5,767 nucleotides of DNA. Origin: Alphaproteobacteria bacterium MarineAlpha10_Bin2 (GTDB taxonomy: Bacteria > Pseudomonadota > Alphaproteobacteria > UBA828). The notes under the pieces are model-generated. The model did not search any database, was not told where the DNA came from, and saw nothing but the letters and a program-made list of their open reading frames with translations. Made by a program: the position numbers and the translations under genes. Where the stretch lies: assembly GCA_002937555.1 (NCBI GenBank), contig PTKB01000172.1:1-5767 (forward strand), written 5' to 3'. Position 1 is the stretch's first letter; the number at the start of each line of letters is the position of its first letter. Shown piece after piece: positions 5,064 to 5,767 of the stretch.

Positions 5064-5767
5064 GCGTCTTCCGCCGCCGCCGCAAACGCCCTCTCCTCGC
5101 CCGCGTGTTGGAGTTTGTCTGGCCGCGCATGGGCTGGCGCCGCGCCGGGCGATATTATGTCTTCCGCATCAAGCGGCTGCCCGGCACGCCTTATACCATC
5201 GCTTGCGGTTTCGCGCTCGGCGCCGCCGTCTCGTTCACGCCGTTCATCGGTTTTCACTTTGTCTTGGCGGGTATTCTGGCCTGGGCCTTGCGCGCCAATT
5301 TGCTCGCCTCCGCGATCGGCACAGCGGTCGGCAATCCCTGGACCTTCCCGGGAATATGGTTCGGTGTCCTGTGGCTCGGCAGCAAGATTCTCGGGCGCGA
5401 GATGCCGCAACTGAGCTTTTCCGACCTCAGCGTGACCATGATCTTCGATCACTTTTCGACCATTGGCGTGCCGATGATCGTCGGCGGCGTGCCGTCCGCT
5501 CTCTTGGCCTGGGTGGTTTTCTATATTCCGATCCGCCGCGCCATCGCCAACTATCAGCATCACCGCCATTCGAGCCGCATCAAGCGCCAGCAGGTCCTGG
5601 CCGAGCAGCGCCGCGAACGCGATGCCGGGGTGGCGAATATCAATACCGAGGATGAGCCCGCCACCGCCGGTGAGGCGGCCGATGAGTTGACCATTCCGGA
5701 GCCGACATCCCGCGAGGACGCGCGGCCCTCGGCGACGGTGACGCCGATGACATTTACATTTGACGGT
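5060..5767 (+). CDS. DUF2062 integral membrane protein, 3' end beyond window
   Basis: The frame is open from GTG at 5060 to the last base of the window, giving 236 residues with no stop seen. The conserved DUF2062 block is clear: LPGTPYTIACGFALGAAVSFTPF followed by IGFHFVLAGILAWALRANLL and GTAVGNPWTFPGIW (residues 40-100). Hydrophobic segments at about 45-78, 95-112 and 136-157 indicate an inner-membrane protein. The N-terminus is Arg-rich (FRRRRKRP). After residue 160 comes a basic then acidic, probably disordered cytosolic tail. The GTG start is chosen because VSVFRRRR matches where relatives begin, because GAAGGTGG (5046-5053) lies at a suitable distance, and because it overlaps the stop of the preceding small ORF. 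The function of DUF2062 proteins is not established. In other alphaproteobacteria such genes lie between rsh and acpS-lepB-rnc, so acpS may follow outside the window. Confidence 0.88.
   Translation, partial: MSVFRRRRKRPLLARVLEFVWPRMGWRRAGRYYVFRIKRLPGTPYTIACGFALGAAVSFTPFIGFHFVLAGILAWALRANLLASAIGTAVGNPWTFPGIWFGVLWLGSKILGREMPQLSFSDLSVTMIFDHFSTIGVPMIVGGVPSALLAWVVFYIPIRRAIANYQHHRHSSRIKRQQVLAEQRRERDAGVANINTEDEPATAGEAADELTIPEPTSREDARPSATVTPMTFTFDG

Noticed and set aside
4823..5569. Minus-strand open frame of 248 codons over the 4819-5059 gap and DUF2062
   Set aside because: Most of it is antisense to conserved DUF2062 codons, and the translation is rich in His, Ala and Arg without family features.
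5011..5655. Plus-strand open frame of 214 codons overlapping DUF2062 in another frame
   Set aside because: Its product is an Arg/Ala-rich frame shadow; the frame starting at 5060 carries the conserved DUF2062 block and membrane segments.
1..5767. tRNA or rRNA genes, CRISPR arrays, insertion sequences, phage genes or replication origins
   Set aside because: I saw no cloverleaf-like segments, regularly spaced repeats, transposase or phage motifs, or paired terminal repeats on reading both strands.

Overview
The window is a GC-rich bacterial chromosomal segment, most likely from an alphaproteobacterium (Rhizobiales-like). The main reason is the gene order: a divergent NYN-domain gene, then folK, rpoZ and a single bifunctional rsh, followed later by a DUF2062 membrane protein. 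The protein sequences support this placement, for example omega beginning MARVTVEDCV and the Rsh start MIRQYELVERV. No species can be named from the sequence alone.

Layout. Bases 1-148 hold what looks like the broken 3' end of a RelE/ParE-type toxin gene, with an in-frame TGA where the family usually has Trp. Bases 149-276 hold no recognisable gene. Positions 735-277 (minus strand) encode a LabA/DUF88-type NYN-domain protein that stops just after its conserved SQPP segment, so its usual C-terminal tail is missing. This left edge looks like a rearrangement scar or an assembly junction. An AT-rich divergent intergenic region (736-881) separates it from the plus-strand genes folK (882-1394), rpoZ (1511-1939) and rsh (1993-4140). 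A flavin-dependent nitroreductase-fold gene follows rsh after 6 bases (4147-4818). It resembles iodotyrosine deiodinases and keeps the Glu-Tyr-Lys set used by that family to hold a halotyrosine. A 241-base stretch (4819-5059) carries GC hairpins, a possible promoter, an inverted repeat beside a Shine-Dalgarno sequence, and a 27-codon leader ORF. The stop codon of that ORF overlaps the GTG start of a DUF2062 membrane protein, which runs off the window end.

How the genes fit together. rpoZ and rsh form a stringent-response pair: Rsh makes and degrades (p)ppGpp, and omega, through its N-terminal MAR residues, helps form one ppGpp site on RNA polymerase. folK is a folate-pathway housekeeping gene. 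The nitroreductase and DUF2062 genes have no evident biochemical link to these and may simply be co-transcribed. Most of the window is ordinary core genome. The points worth a second look are the deiodinase-like enzyme behind rsh, the leader ORF with its RBS-proximal hairpin, and the damaged left edge.
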